A stretch of DNA of 64,000 nt, taken from contig OU612070.1 in the NCBI GenBank assembly GCA_914767715.1, positions 21,936,025 through 22,000,024 on the forward strand, written 5' to 3'. Below are positions 13,611-25,395 of this stretch, piece after piece. The stretch is from Membranipora membranacea. Its lineage: Eukaryota; Bryozoa; Gymnolaemata; Cheilostomatida; Membraniporidae. Numbering within the stretch: position 1 is the first letter of the stretch; each line of letters starts with the position of its first letter. The translations under genes were made by a program, and so were the position numbers. The notes beneath the pieces were generated by a model. The model was given only the letters and a program-made list of their open reading frames with translations. It had not been told where the DNA came from and made no database searches.

Positions 13611-13833
13611 TTTCATTATTTTTGTGCTGCTATCTATAGCTGTCAATTTTGTGTCATTATTCCATGATTTTCCTGTCTGAACAACATATTATGGCATGAC
13701 ACCACTTGAGAAGTAATATTTATCTACTGTGAGTAATCATCGCCAATGTTTTTGAGTTATCTACTTAACACACAGACTATAGCCATAATTTTCCCATTGC
13801 ATATTTTCATCCATATCCTTTTCATTCTTTAGA

Positions 13834-13839
13834 AATAAA
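13834..13839 (+). promoter_or_regulatory. Poly(A) signal AATAAA, membrane-protein gene copy A
   Basis: AATAAA about 225 bp after the stop codon, embedded in sequence conserved with units B (25113-25118) and C (35080-35085). This is plausible as the cleavage/polyadenylation signal of the upstream gene. Confidence 0.5.
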
Positions 13840-14002
13840 TGCTTGAAAGATGTTAATATTTATCCAGAAACCTCTTGTATAACTTGCAACATGGCTAATA
13901 GAAAACCTGAGGGTGCTAGGGATATATAGCAATCAATCTATAATTACACCACAAATATGAATAATTTATTGAGCACTATGGCTGGCCCAAAGAAGGCCAC
14001 AC

Positions 14003-14059
14003 TAGATAAAGTTTGATCCAATTTGCCCGCAGTCCGGTCGTTCCCATTCTACTTGTGAG
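14003..14059. mobile_element. Truncated copy of TAGATC-type MITE
   Basis: Matches the left half of the full element at 25287-25395 (shared motif AGTTTGATCCAATTTGC). It stops at TTGTGAG, having lost the right half and the right target-site duplication. Confidence 0.65.
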
Positions 14060-14991
14060 AGGCAAGAGGTAGCAGCAGTGCTGTGACAATGTTATACCTT
14101 TCTAACATAAAAGTGATTTTCACCCTTCTGACACCTTTTATAACAGAGGATGATGATTGATGTTACAACCACATGAACACTCACCCCTTGAGGGATAATA
14201 TGAACATTCTGCCATCATATCGCTATCTCTGAGCCCTTCTTGAATTTCTTCTTGATACAACAGCTGCCGATGTGTCTACAAATTTGATGAACCAAACTAG
14301 ATGTCAATGATACTTTTGTGGAAAATGCTTATATATATAGCCTTGCCGCATGGCCACTCTAATACATAAAAAATTAGCCGCGTGACAAACCAAACCAATA
14401 TATACTATGTTTTACAAAAACAGAGAGAATGGGAGTAGTCACTCCTTGAACAAAGAGGGGACTACTCTCTGCATATTCATTTATCTTACTTGCAAAACCA
14501 CTATCAGAAGGCAACAAAGCTTTTTAGGAAACAAACAAACCGGAAGGCAAGACTTAATCTTTTGGAGGCTGGGATATAAGAGAACTAGCTGAAATCTCCC
14601 CAGAGATTCATGTCATGTCCCATCCTAAGAGATGAAACAGCCTATATCATTGAGTAATCCTACTTGAAGCATTTTCCACCTGCCTGAATATCTTAGGATA
14701 TGATTAAGGGTATGGACTTTCGCCATAGATATATCAATGCTCAAACAAACTGCTCTGCAGAATTAGGAAAGTCTTTTGTAGGCTGGTGTAGCTATCTAAA
14801 TGATAGGGTGATACTCCAGCCTGGAATTGACAGTTAACACATTTACATAACAACTTCTCAGAGCTTCAGGCTTTACTTGTACCCAATCATATATAACTAA
14901 AATTGATGGCAGAAAAAAAACTTGCCTTGCTGTCTCTGAAGATGACAAGAAAAACGTAGCAGTCCAATTGCTATAAGGGTCTTCGTACAGA

Positions 14992-15097
14992 TCATAATAA
15001 TACATACAGATCATAATAATACGTACAGATCATAATAATACGTACAGATCATAATAATACGTACAGATCATAATAATACGTACAGATCATAATAATA
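14992..15097. repeat. 19-bp minisatellite, six units
   Basis: About six copies of CAGATCATAATAATACGTA. Unit B has about four copies at 26335-26406 and unit C one degenerate copy near 36105, so the array varies between duplicates. Confidence 0.8.
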
Positions 15098-15403
15098 CGA
15101 TATAATAATAATAATGTCACTATTATTGTGTTACTTTGTCATTGGTTATAAAAGACACACTAGCAAACACTTCAATTAGACCATTATTATCCATGTAACC
15201 CAGCAAGGCCAGTCCACAATGTACTAGTGACCAGTGTGTTGAAGTTATCTATTATAATTTGCAAGACTAGAAGATATAAAACGTATTACTGTACAACGTT
15301 ACTTTAGTAAATTTGGCAAATTTTGATCAGACATATAAGGATATATAAATCATAGCCATATCACTAAAATACTGACAGCTGTACAAAGTATTCACTATAA
15401 AAT

Positions 15404-15712
15404 TTGGATGATAACAAAACTTCTATCAAAATAAGTTCACTGTTTATAAAAGTTGATAAGGGAGTTACTCTCCCATGTAAGACAACTCCAAAGTTATCCA
15501 ATATGATATTCCATACATCTGCTAGGATGATTACACGATCACCAAACCACCGCACATTCAAGATGGCTCCTGGTTATCGCTGTGATACTGATCAAATCAT
15601 CATTCATAATACATCCACTCTGCACCTCGCATGTCACCGCGGCTTAAGACATTATTGTGATATTGCTAAAATCATAAAAAATCGGTGTCGGTTATCGGGG
15701 AAGGCTCATTGA
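15404..15712 (+). CDS. Short conserved open frame with ankyrin-like segment (doubtful)
   Basis: An open frame of 102 codons, kept open in B (26765-27040) and C (36455-36742) despite a 3-nt length difference between A and C. Near the end it reads STLHLACHRG followed by DIAKII, which resembles one ankyrin repeat (xLHxAxxxG...LL). Between A and C, three of five changes in the MAPGYRC...CHRG segment are synonymous. I see no convincing start context or splice partner. It could be a fragment of a larger gene, or open by chance. Confidence 0.25.
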   Translation: MDDNKTSIKISSLFIKVDKGVTLPCKTTPKLSNMIFHTSARMITRSPNHRTFKMAPGYRCDTDQIIIHNTSTLHLACHRGLRHYCDIAKIIKNRCRLSGKAH

Positions 15713-16396
15713 AGGGACATGATTATTCAGGGAAGTAGTACATGGTTGGAGTAAAATGAAGTGAATGATATGTTTGACTGTTAGCTTCAAGTGTTTTGTA
15801 CCCAAAACACACATTTGGAAAGTCACTTCTTTACTGTTGAATAACTAGCTGAGATATAGAACAACAGTGTACCCACCTATGTAATCACTGCATGTTACTT
15901 ATGACTACCAAAGTCATAATATAAATATAAAAAAAATATGGTGAAGTGGCCTCGTCAGCTTGAAGGGATAAGTGACTGAAAGACTTTCTAGTATAATTTA
16001 ATATGAGGCCTCATATTTTGTGCCAGAGAGGAATCTACCTTCGGAACAAATCGTCATATTCAATTTCGCTGTGCTGGAAGAAATCTCATAAAAATAATCA
16101 TGTTATTGAGATGACAATAGATTAGTTCCAAGTTTTGTATATTTCAACATGAACATCGTCTTCAGCTAGCACCCTACTTGAAAGAAAAGAAAAACCATGC
16201 AGGATTAAATCTACCAAAGAATGCCCAGTATGAAGGTTATATTGTGGATCTTATGCAGGCTATGGCGAAGCAGATTCTGGTGGATTATTCCTTGGGTAAG
16301 TTCTCATAGGCGGTCAATCACTCGAACTTGCATTTTTTGTCTCTGCTACTGATTGCTCATAGATATGAATGAATGTTTTAAAAGATTTTAAAACAT

Positions 16397-16562
16397 GGTG
16401 ATGTGTATATAGAACAGCTGTGACCCATATGGTGGTGTGTATATAGAACAGCTGTGACCCATATGGTGGTGTGTATATAGAACAGCTGTGACCTATATGG
16501 TGGTGTGTATATAGTACAGCTGTAATCCATATGGTGGTGTGTATATAGAACAGCTGTGATAT
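16397..16562. repeat. 34-bp minisatellite, five units
   Basis: Five tandem copies of a unit containing TATATAGAACAGCTGTGA and CCATATGGTGGTGTG, in the intron after pseudogene exon 10. Unit C has a single copy at about 27757-27790. The array gives rise to repetitive open frames on the - strand that are not genes. Confidence 0.85.
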
Positions 16563-16648
16563 ATCTTGCCTGCATTTGAAGTTGCATCTCTCGAGTCGAC
16601 GTCGACTCACCAGTTGCGTGCAAATTGGATCAAACTTGGTTTAGAGTG
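16556..16648. mobile_element. Old copy of TAGATC-type MITE
   Basis: The right end GCAAATTGGATCAAACTTGG and left part TTGCCTGCATTTGAAG match the family member at 60433-60529. It is shared with unit C (about 27780-27868) but absent from unit A. The centre holds a 16-bp perfect palindrome (16593-16608). Confidence 0.55.
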
Positions 16649-17154
16649 TATTTAACCAGTTTCCATGATCCATATTCTTCTCATTTAAAAATCAATTTGG
16701 ATGATGCATTTTATTCATCATATTGATAATTCTTTGGGAGATTGACCAATCAGATGTTTAAATCAGATGGTGACTCTTGAGACCCTTTTTGTTATTATAG
16801 AGCTGAAATATGAGCTAAATTAGGTGAAGGATGGACAGTATGGTAGTGCTATAGGTGATGGTGAGTGGTGGGATGGTATGGTGGGAGAGGTTATGAGAGG
16901 TGTAAGTAATAGCAACTTTCCCAGTTTTTCACCAGTAGAACCAAACAGCAAAACACTGAGTTTCGTAGGAACTTAGCTGGACTTCCCACCACATCACCTG
17001 GATATTCAGTTCCCCATACTTTCAGCGTTGAAAGTTGGACAAACATACAAATAGGTGTGTTGGAAAAGCACTCAGCCAAATTGAGTGACACTCTGATTAA
17101 ATCACATAGAACGGATAGTTAGGGAAAGAACATATTTTACAAGTTTTTTGCGTA

Positions 17155-17425
17155 TCGTTTTTTTTCAAAATTCTAGTTATTCACGATTATTGATAAATAA
17201 TTTAAATAAATAAATAATAATAATTTAATATATTCAATTATTTATCATTATTTGATTTGAATTTAAATTATTATTTAAATAATAATTATTAATCATTATT
17301 ATAAATAAAATAATAGTTTAAAAATAAATAATTTAAAAATAACTCATAAAAAAAAATTATTTAAATATTTATATTATTTAAATGTTTAATATTATAATAT
17401 TTAAGATTTAATATATTGTGTAATA
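17155..17425. repeat. Very AT-rich low-complexity stretch
   Basis: About 270 bp composed almost wholly of A/T words such as TTATTTAAATAATAATTATT, in pseudogene intron 11. It is present in unit C (about 28388-28655) and absent from the matching intron of unit A. Confidence 0.8.
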
Positions 17426-20400
17426 TACACCAGTGCAAACACGCATTCTTGTGTTATTGTGAGCAGAAAGTAAAGTTCATATAAATCACTCAAATAGACT
17501 ACGCAGACGAATTAACTAAGCTTGCCAATGGTTATAATAAATTGTTTATCTGTTGACATTCAATACATTTGGTGATCTCTGAAAGAACCGAAAATGTTAC
17601 TGTTGCCATTTACTTGCAGGAGGCAAATATGGCAGTTGCTCCGCTAACAATAAACTATGAAAGAGAGCAGGTCATCGACTTCACCAAACCTTTCATGACT
17701 TTTGGGATCGCTATTCTTTACAAAGTGCCGGAGAAAGAGCCACCACGACACATGCTGTCATTTATGGAGCCCGTTAAAATTTATGTGTGGGGCACAATAA
17801 TTGGTAAAACTCTGAATCATCATTATTTATAACCTTCGCCAATATGTTTAATAATCAGACTTTAAATTTGTGAAGACAACTCTGGGGTCAGACCAAGGGA
17901 GACTTGAAGATATGTTTACCTTGACTGTCTCGGACATTAGTCCTGAGGTTGAAACATCCATACAATTACTTCCCTAAACAATCCATGCAGTCCCACCATA
18001 TACTTTGATGTCATCTAACATCTATGACCACTATTTGTTCGTAAGAACATTGAGAAGTTGAAATAAATATCAAAAATCTTTTGACCATTATGTTACAGTA
18101 AATAAGTGCTGTATTTACATATTTAGTGTTGCTGATAATGGTTGATGTATTTGTTACCTGATTAGTGTCGGTGATGGTGGTGAGCTTCAGTATGTTTCTC
18201 TTCTCGAGGTTTTCCCCGACCAAGTGGGAAAACCCATTCCTTTGTCAGGATAACTACGAGTTCCTGGAGAATCAGTTCAATCTTCCCAACGCCTTCTGGT
18301 TTCCTGTCGGCTCTATCATGCAGCAGGGTAAGTTGAAGGTTGCTGCTATCGATGAGACAAACACGCTTATGTTAACACAATTCCGAAAGATGAATCGATT
18401 GTAGCAATCAAGCTCAAACTGGTCACATCTACCTGGGAATAATTTGGCAAGGATTTATATCATACCTATATAATAGTAAATCACAAAAGTGAAACATAAT
18501 AGGAGTAGGTAGTTTCGTCTTTCTGTAACAACAACACCTAATCAATCCGTCTATTTATCAATGGTGTGCTTTGTTTGCAGGATGTGACATATTGCCTAAA
18601 GCGCCCTCTACAAGGATCACAGCCATATCATGGTGGCTGTTCACGCTGATTATCATATCCTCATATACAGCAAACTTCACAGCTTTCCTTACTATTCCAA
18701 CTCCATCCGACACTATCAAAAGTGCTGATGACTTAGCTGCACAAACTACTATCGAATATGGATGCAAGGTAGATTAGCCAAAACAAAACCATAGTTTATG
18801 TTCTCTTCTTGTTTCTATGCCAGGTCAGGCTATCAATCAAATCAAGCTTTAAACCTCCCATACACAACACAAAAATGGGAATCTCCTGGCTGATAAATTT
18901 CTTTGCAAATCAAGCCTCACAAAATTAATTTCTTGTCCTGTAGAAGTTATATGAGGTCTTATTGTGAGAAGAGAGAACATCGAGTTATCTTCTTAATTTT
19001 CAGGAGGATTCAACTTCAAAAACAGTCAATTAAATGCTCTTACAGATATGTTGAGTTCCGTTCAGCTACAACAATGATTAATTGCAATGGAGGTAGCTTT
19101 GGCCATTTTATGTACAGCTTATTATTATGAACAACCACTATCAACTTTGGAACAGAAAACTTTTGTCTTTTGATTTTAGGCAGGTGGCAACACTTGTGAT
19201 TTTTTTTAGAACTCTAAGATTAAGACGTATCAGGATATGTGGAATTTTATGAACAACACCTCGGGGGTACTCACTGATACCATAACCAATGGAATACAAA
19301 TGGTCAAATCTGGAGGCTACGCTTATCTGATTGAGTCTTCTTCAATACAATATGAGGTAATAATATGATAACCTGAATATGCATGTGAACCTTTGTGACA
19401 GATTTGTTCCTTTATTGACAGATGGTGACTGACGAGGCATGTGAGCTGACTCAAGTAGGACCACCTCTTAACAGTCTCAGCTATGGTATAGGACTTCCAG
19501 AAAGTAAGTACCTTACATTTTCCTGTAGTACCATTTTGTTCTAATACAGACAGTGCACTTTTGATGAGACGTTTTTACACTTACCCGGCATAACCGGCTT
19601 CTCTTTGTTCAAAGAGTCAGAGGGGGATCTTTAAACTGCAGGCAAGCACACAGTAGGCCTCCTCTATTTATGGTCTTCATCCGAAAATACCTGGCTGGGA
19701 TGAATGGCTTGCCAAAGAGTGCTAGATCAGATAATACATGCAGCGTTTGGAATCTAACTTGGATCATACTATGATCACATGTCCTTACTCTTAACGATCA
19801 GACTGCTCCTGATTATATACTGTTAAGTATGGGAGGCTTTGATTTCTAATGTGATAACTATGACTGTTCTACAGAATCACCGTTGAGAGATATAATCTCT
19901 AGTACCATACTAAGACTGAACGAGAAGCAGGTCTTACTGGAACTGTATAATAAATGGTGGAAGGTTGATGATAATGCCTGTAAAACAAAGGGAAACGAAG
20001 GCACTGATTTACAGCTGAGACTGAAGAACCTGGATAGTATATTTGTGTTCCTAGCGGGAGGTCTGGCTACAGCCTGTCTGGTAGTATGTATAGAGATCAT
20101 AGCTTATGCTGTCAAACGCAGCAAACAAGAAAAGGTGAGGACTCATAATGCTTGTCAAAATTTGTAGAGATGTTGCGATCATTCAAGGCTACACAAAGAC
20201 CAAAGCAATATATTGACAGGCAGCTAGTGATGTAATTCTTCAGGGTCAAATTAAAGATAGCATTACAAGATTATATAAATTGGGCTGATTTCTCTGATGC
20301 ACGGCTATTACACACATATAATTTTTATACGATTTAGATCCAATATTATTACTCTCTCAATCACCTTGCTTTCATAGTTATTGGCAGTTGTCATCCCTTT

Positions 20401-22104
20401 TTACAAGGAGAGATGATTACATTTCATTCATGTTATTTTTATATTTGAAGGTATCAGCGTACGAGATTCTGGTGTTATGGTTGAGGAATCAGTGGACGGT
20501 ACATTCCCCAGTTCAGCATCACATAACAGTCTGGATAGAAGATCACTGTCCATACAAGGAAATCATTTCATGCAGCATAACAAGGTAAGATTTAGAGGAT
20601 TGATGTAAAATATCCTGTGAGGGGTCCTACCACAAGCGAATAAAACAAGCGCTAAATACAGCTAAATACAAACCACCTGTACGAGGTAGTCAAACAGACC
20701 CATGAAAGAAAGAAAAACCAATCTTCGAGTCTAGAAGAGGGCAACAAGCTGTAACACTCCAATGCTTCCATAACTGACCGATGCCACAATACATTTTGCC
20801 CACGTGAGGAAATTCAACCTTGAATCGATCTGCGGCCATAATTGACTTCTCTGCCATGGGTCGGCCAAGTTGAGATATTTTATATAATCCTTCTCCAAAC
20901 AAAGCTAGCCTGAAGTATTTGTAATTTTTTTTTGCAGGCAAATATTGCCAACTCAATGATAGAAGAAGAGACAGAACCACTGAATGGACACGTTAACAGA
21001 CATTAATATAACAAGTCTGATCACCACATTGACGGCCCACTTACACTGACAAAAACAGTGATCAGCCTTATGCCAATCAGAGTGAAAAGTTTTCCGAGCC
21101 GTGGTTACCTGAGACTGGATTTATAGAGATTCATCCAGTCCAACGCTGACATATTATAATACACAAGTGGTTACAGGAATCCAAATTCAGAATTCGATTA
21201 GAAATCCATGATTCGGTGCTATGCTAGAGCATGATTTTGGTATAAATCTATATTGGTATTGTATAGTTCTACACATAGCATTTATAAGACATTTTAACTT
21301 GATATATCACTTATCTGTTTCTCATGAACTACTCGGCCCATATCAAAAATTTGTTCAATGATACGTTGGTAGTGGTCTGATAAGATTCTATCTTTCTATT
21401 TTTCTGGAATCGTACGTTTCTAAATTGACTGATTATACTCTAATATACTAAAAACTAGAGATGACTCGATCAGGACATCGGCCTGTAGTCCCATTCTAAA
21501 GTGGGTTTTGACGGAGCTAATCCTGTCAGCAGCTCAGACTACTAAACAAAATTGTGCCGACATGTCAGCAAGGGTATTTGCGCTGTTCCATCTTGGGATA
21601 GTATATAATGCGAACTCTTCCAGTTCCGCGGAAAGTCTTCTTATGTCTATGTTGTAAAACATTGTATATATTATATTCATAGTTTATGTAGTATGTTTAG
21701 CTTTTACTGGTAACAGCAGCGAGGGCACAATACAATAATCAAAATATTCCAGCATGCATTCGGCATATGGCACCATATCAATCTCCACCCACCCTACCTT
21801 ATCAGTCTAGTACTCAGTATGCACAATAACGTTGATGTAAAGGGAATTCCCCTTTCTTCCTTCTTTGAGCAATCAATAAATTACAATACTGCGCCTGATA
21901 ATTAAGCAGCGGAAACATTGTGATAACAATTGGCTGACAATATATTGACGATTGCCGTTTTTTTCAGGTACACATACAGTAGTGATATATATCGATGTTA
22001 CCAATGACAAACCCTTTTCTGTTAAAAGACAGCACACCAGACACTAACCTAGATTGAAGACCATAACACAATTCATTGCTACATAAGATGAGAGTGTAGG
22101 CAAT

Positions 22105-22122
22105 GGGGGGGGGGGGGGGGGC
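22105..22122 (+). repeat. Poly-G run at mosaic switch point
   Basis: About 18 consecutive G between GGCAAT and CTCAGCCCAG. Unit C has a similar run at 32622-32639; unit A has CAATGGCAATGG instead. Confidence 0.85.
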
Positions 22123-22892
22123 TCAGCCCAGATAACGCTACTTGATACTTGAAACGTAATGCAATGCTATATTCATTTTCTAGATAATTACCTTTCTTAT
22201 TCCGGGGATATAGGGTCACCAAGAGATGACCCCCTAGGCTTAGGCTATAAAACAGACCAGCCATTAGACCTGGATAATTTGGAAATATTTTGGTCTGAGG
22301 CAGAGAACATCGATAACAAGGGGCAAAATTCTAGAGAGCAAGCCTCCCAGCACATTCTGATTACAGACAAACAGAGCTCAACACGCTATGATGCCAGATA
22401 GAGTAATGTTTTATGAGCTGTATGTCATACTCAGCATCCTGAGTCTGAATACAAGTCCTTAGTGCGACAGCTGTGCTGTCTCCTATATTTTCTTTTACTA
22501 GCACAATTTTGTGAAAAGATTGAGCTACTAACGTACATACCGGGCTACATGGAAAAGGGAGTGCATACAGGCTTGTGCCTTGCATCCCTAAATATCATAT
22601 TTCCATTGATAGGCTGGATCAAACCTTTTAAGAACCAAGATGGTTGGTGAAATACATAGACTTAAAAATAAATCAGTCTATTATAATAAGTCTAGCAGGC
22701 TAGCAGGAGAAAATTCTACATAGCCTTTAGTCAATGTCCATTGTGTGTGTTCGGGCTATACCATAGCTGAGTAGAGGATATCAGACTAATCAGATTCAGA
22801 TAACATGAGCATGTGATGATGATTCATGCTGAACAACCTGCTGGCATGATTCCAGAATCTACAAATACACAGCAAAGTGTACATAGTTACCT

Positions 22893-22950
22893 AGCTACTG
22901 TGCATTAGGCTAGTTGATAACTTGCAACACAGCTAATGCACAGTAGCTAA
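22893..22950. mobile_element. Small fold-back insertion in unit B
   Basis: About 58 bp absent from units A and C. It has 16-bp perfect inverted ends (TAGCTACTGTGCATTA and its complement) and is flanked by AGTTAC on both sides, consistent with a 6-bp or slightly longer target duplication. Confidence 0.6.
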
Positions 22951-23788
22951 CAGTTACCAGACTAAGACAATGGGCTGCTTTACAATCTTCGACCATAATA
23001 ATAATGGATAAGAAATCCCAGGGCATCACAACAGAGCAACCAATAACATTGTGCCAAGTTGATGAATATCCTCATACTTACTTTGATTGGCTGATAATTG
23101 CAATTAATATTTTTGGAACTTGGGAATACCATGCTATGGCTAAATGGTCGGAAATCCCCTTCATTTGTGAATGCATCATGAGACTAAAAGTAAATAAAGC
23201 ACTTAACCGCACGGCTGGCACTGCAGTTGATACGAGTAAACTGGTGAAGCAACATCAGTTTATGAAATAGTAACATAGGAATACAGGAAAATAGAAAAAT
23301 AGTAAAATAGTAAAATAGAAAAGTAGAAAAAAAAGGAAAATAGAAAAAATAGAGACAAAGTTCTTAACTCATAACCTGGTTTCCAGTTTATCGAGCCTGT
23401 GTTGTAGTCCCTACCTTCTGCAATGAGACAAAGTTTCAATTCAAGAGCTACTGGATATTTGAAGAACAACAATGCCATCTATGAGGTAAGAATCGGAAAT
23501 ATAAGATATTCATTCAACATTTTGGTTGGAGCTAAGAGGAGTTCCTGTCAAGGTGAAATGTTTGAAATGATAAGTTCTTTGAGATTCAAGAAACTCTAGG
23601 CGTAATATAGTATTTCTCGTTTTTATATAGCTTAAGCGGGTACTCCATCTTTTATTTCCTACTGAAACATACTATGTAGAAAAAGTTGAGAAGATTGAGA
23701 GAGATGCTAATTAAGACAGCTATATGCAATCTTATTTTCTGCAGAATGTTTCCACCTCAAATGACATACTATAGGTGTTTTTTTTAGA

Positions 23789-24889
23789 ATGCCAGGCTGG
23801 AGCGATGTGCCGCCCCAAGATTTGATTTGGGAGAGCGAGTTTGGGGAAAGTTCAGACGAAGACGAAAACAACATAGCTGACATTGATACGGTATCCGACA
23901 ACTTAGCGGTGAAATCGACCACTGTTTACCACGTGAGAGAACAGAAAGCTGTGCAGGAGGTAGAGACAGATGATGAGCCTGACTCTCTTGCCTCAGGAGC
24001 TCAAGTTGTCGGTGATGATGACTCAGATTTGAGTGAGAATGAAGATGAGAATGGAAATGAATTTGAAACAGCCAGTGAATGCTCTAGTGATGATACTGAC
24101 CAGGAAGAATCGGACACGGAAGACTCGAGATTGAACACAGATGAACAGTTTGATGCGGACTTTGAGGACTTCCTTCCAGAAGCAACAGAAGAAGATATGA
24201 CAGAAATGTCTGAAAAATTCCAACAATTTTTCATCCTAAGATGCTTTGCTCTGGTTTTGTTGCATCTCAACTCCGAACATGGAATTATGTTTTATCTTGC
24301 GCTGTTGTTTACCATTCCGGGTATCTTTAAGATGTTGTCACATCCGACTTCAACACTCAAAGGACTATATAACTGCTTATCTGCAAAGACAGCTCCATTG
24401 ACCTTTCTATGTATGTCTCTTTTGTTGATCCACAACCATGCCGCAACTTCCAAACTCTCTCTCCATTGCGTTATTTTACTCAGGATGCACGGGGTAGTTC
24501 GTCGTCAAGAAGTTTTTCCAACATTGTTTAGGCTACATGGTTGTAGAGCTTCTATTTGGTCAAATATCTGGTGTGGGATTGGAAATTTTGCTATGGCTAT
24601 ATATGCACTAAGCTTCTCACTTTGTCTGAGCTATGATGATTTTGGTGGAAAGGACTTAGCCTTGTACTTGGATGTGATTTCATATATCATACACTATGGT
24701 GGTGTGATTTCACTACATCTAGGCATCATGTTAGATGGTTCACACATCTATTCTCGCATAGAACCAACTGCGCTGCAAAGTTTCAGAAGTCGAGTAGAAT
24801 TTTGTATGGATTACAGCAATTATAAGGTTGGCAAAGTGTATGAATCGATTGAGGATAATGCGAGAGTATTTTATATGGCATGCCTGTAA
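23789..24889 (+). CDS. Acidic-N-terminal multi-pass membrane protein, copy B
   Basis: 366 aa, collinear with copy A and without indels. Differences cluster in the acidic N-terminus (around residues 45-60), while the membrane region is almost unchanged. The same architecture is present: GESSDEDENN near residue 19, acidic serine-rich region to about 145, four to five membrane spans, signature CVILLRMHGVVRRQEVFP. The start is 2 nt after the acceptor of a conserved 5'-UTR intron (23486-23787). Poly(A) signal at 25113. Unlike the neighbouring receptor pseudogene in this unit, the frame is intact, suggesting it is maintained or was copied very recently from A. Confidence 0.72.
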   Translation: MPGWSDVPPQDLIWESEFGESSDEDENNIADIDTVSDNLAVKSTTVYHVREQKAVQEVETDDEPDSLASGAQVVGDDDSDLSENEDENGNEFETASECSSDDTDQEESDTEDSRLNTDEQFDADFEDFLPEATEEDMTEMSEKFQQFFILRCFALVLLHLNSEHGIMFYLALLFTIPGIFKMLSHPTSTLKGLYNCLSAKTAPLTFLCMSLLLIHNHAATSKLSLHCVILLRMHGVVRRQEVFPTLFRLHGCRASIWSNIWCGIGNFAMAIYALSFSLCLSYDDFGGKDLALYLDVISYIIHYGGVISLHLGIMLDGSHIYSRIEPTALQSFRSRVEFCMDYSNYKVGKVYESIEDNARVFYMACL

Positions 24890-25286
24890 TTTCATTATCT
24901 TTGTGCTGCTATCTATAGCTGTCAATTTTGTGTCATTACTCCATGATTTTCCTGTCTGAACTACATATTATGGCATGACACCACTTGAGAAGTAATATTT
25001 ATCTACTGTGAGTAATCATCGCCAATGTTTTTGAGTTATCTACTTAACACACAGACTATAGCCATAATTTTCCCATTGCATATTTTCATCCATATCCTTT
25101 TCATTCTTTAGAAATAAATGCTTCAAAGATGTTAATATCCAGAAACCTCTTGTATAACTTGCAACATGGCTAATAGAAAACCCGAGGGTGCTAGGGAGGG
25201 ATATAGCAATGAATCTATAATTACTCCTGCACCACAAATATGAATAATTTAATTGAGCACTCTTGCTGGCCCAAAGAAGGCCACAC

Positions 25287-25395
25287 TAGATAAAGTTTGA
25301 TCCAATTTGCTCGCAGTCCGGTCATTCCCATTCTACTTGTGAGCCGGCGGCGGCTCAAAACCTAAATGAAGGCAAATTGGATCATGTTCGATCTA
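25287..25395. mobile_element. Full-length TAGATC-type MITE
   Basis: A 109-bp element with imperfect terminal inverted repeats (left TAGATAAAGTTTGATCC; right complement TAGATCGAACATGATCC). It is flanked by GGCCACAC and GGCCACAT, a near-perfect 8-bp target duplication. Unit C has an empty site at the same place (about 35240, GGCCGCAT) and unit A has a truncated copy. The 8-bp duplication would fit a hAT-type transposase; no autonomous partner is in the window. Confidence 0.8.

Larger units (their letters stand above)
4451..15925 (+). repeat. Tandem segmental duplication, unit A
   Basis: First of three head-to-tail copies of a block holding iGluR exons 9-19, about 2.4 kb of spacer, the acidic membrane-protein gene and about 2.3 kb of downstream sequence. 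Landmark offsets from A to B: exon 10 11,535 bp, exon 19 11,220 bp, membrane-protein ATG 11,279 bp. Unit A is the only one joined to iGluR exons 1-8, so it is the parental or functional unit. The left limit is set by where similarity to B begins, at exon 9. Confidence 0.85.
13611..15990. other. Unit A downstream spacer
   Basis: Holds the 3' UTR of the membrane-protein gene, a truncated MITE (14003-14059), a 19-bp minisatellite (14992-15097) and a conserved short open frame (15404-15712), each listed separately. Nothing else is supported. About 15925-15990 is sequence seen only at the A/B and B/C unit junctions. Confidence 0.5.
16007..21006 (+). pseudogene. iGluR pseudogene 2 (unit B), exons 9-19
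   Basis: A decayed copy of the receptor's 3' half, with no signal peptide or amino-terminal domain. A degenerate exon 9 lies at about 16007-16065. Other exons: 16166-16295, 16801-16901, 17620-17803, 18166-18327, 18581-18768, 19180-19356, 19422-19503, 19875-20134, 20451-20584, 20938-21006. Breaks: TAG at 16821-16823 (exon 11), TAG at 19207-19209 (exon 15, replacing a lysine codon), and a 1-nt deletion near 20489 (exon 18). Pore and M3 motifs are still readable, with changes such as [11 protein letters not shown]. Most splice sites survive, so decay is recent. Transcription is possible but a working channel is not. Confidence 0.88.
21007..23420. other. Unit B spacer
   Basis: Counterpart of 9787-12140, with no supported gene. 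It contains the poly-G run (about 22105-22122) where the unit switches from C-like to A-like, and a unit-B-only fold-back insertion (about 22893-22950). The 80-codon open frame of unit A is retained here at 22159-22401. Confidence 0.5.

Noticed and set aside
14992-15097. Regular repeats, considered as a CRISPR array
   Set aside because: Units are contiguous 19-bp copies without unique spacers, in animal DNA.
16314-16610. 98- and 81-codon repetitive open frames on the - strand
   Set aside because: Translation of the 34-bp minisatellite, without starts or homology.
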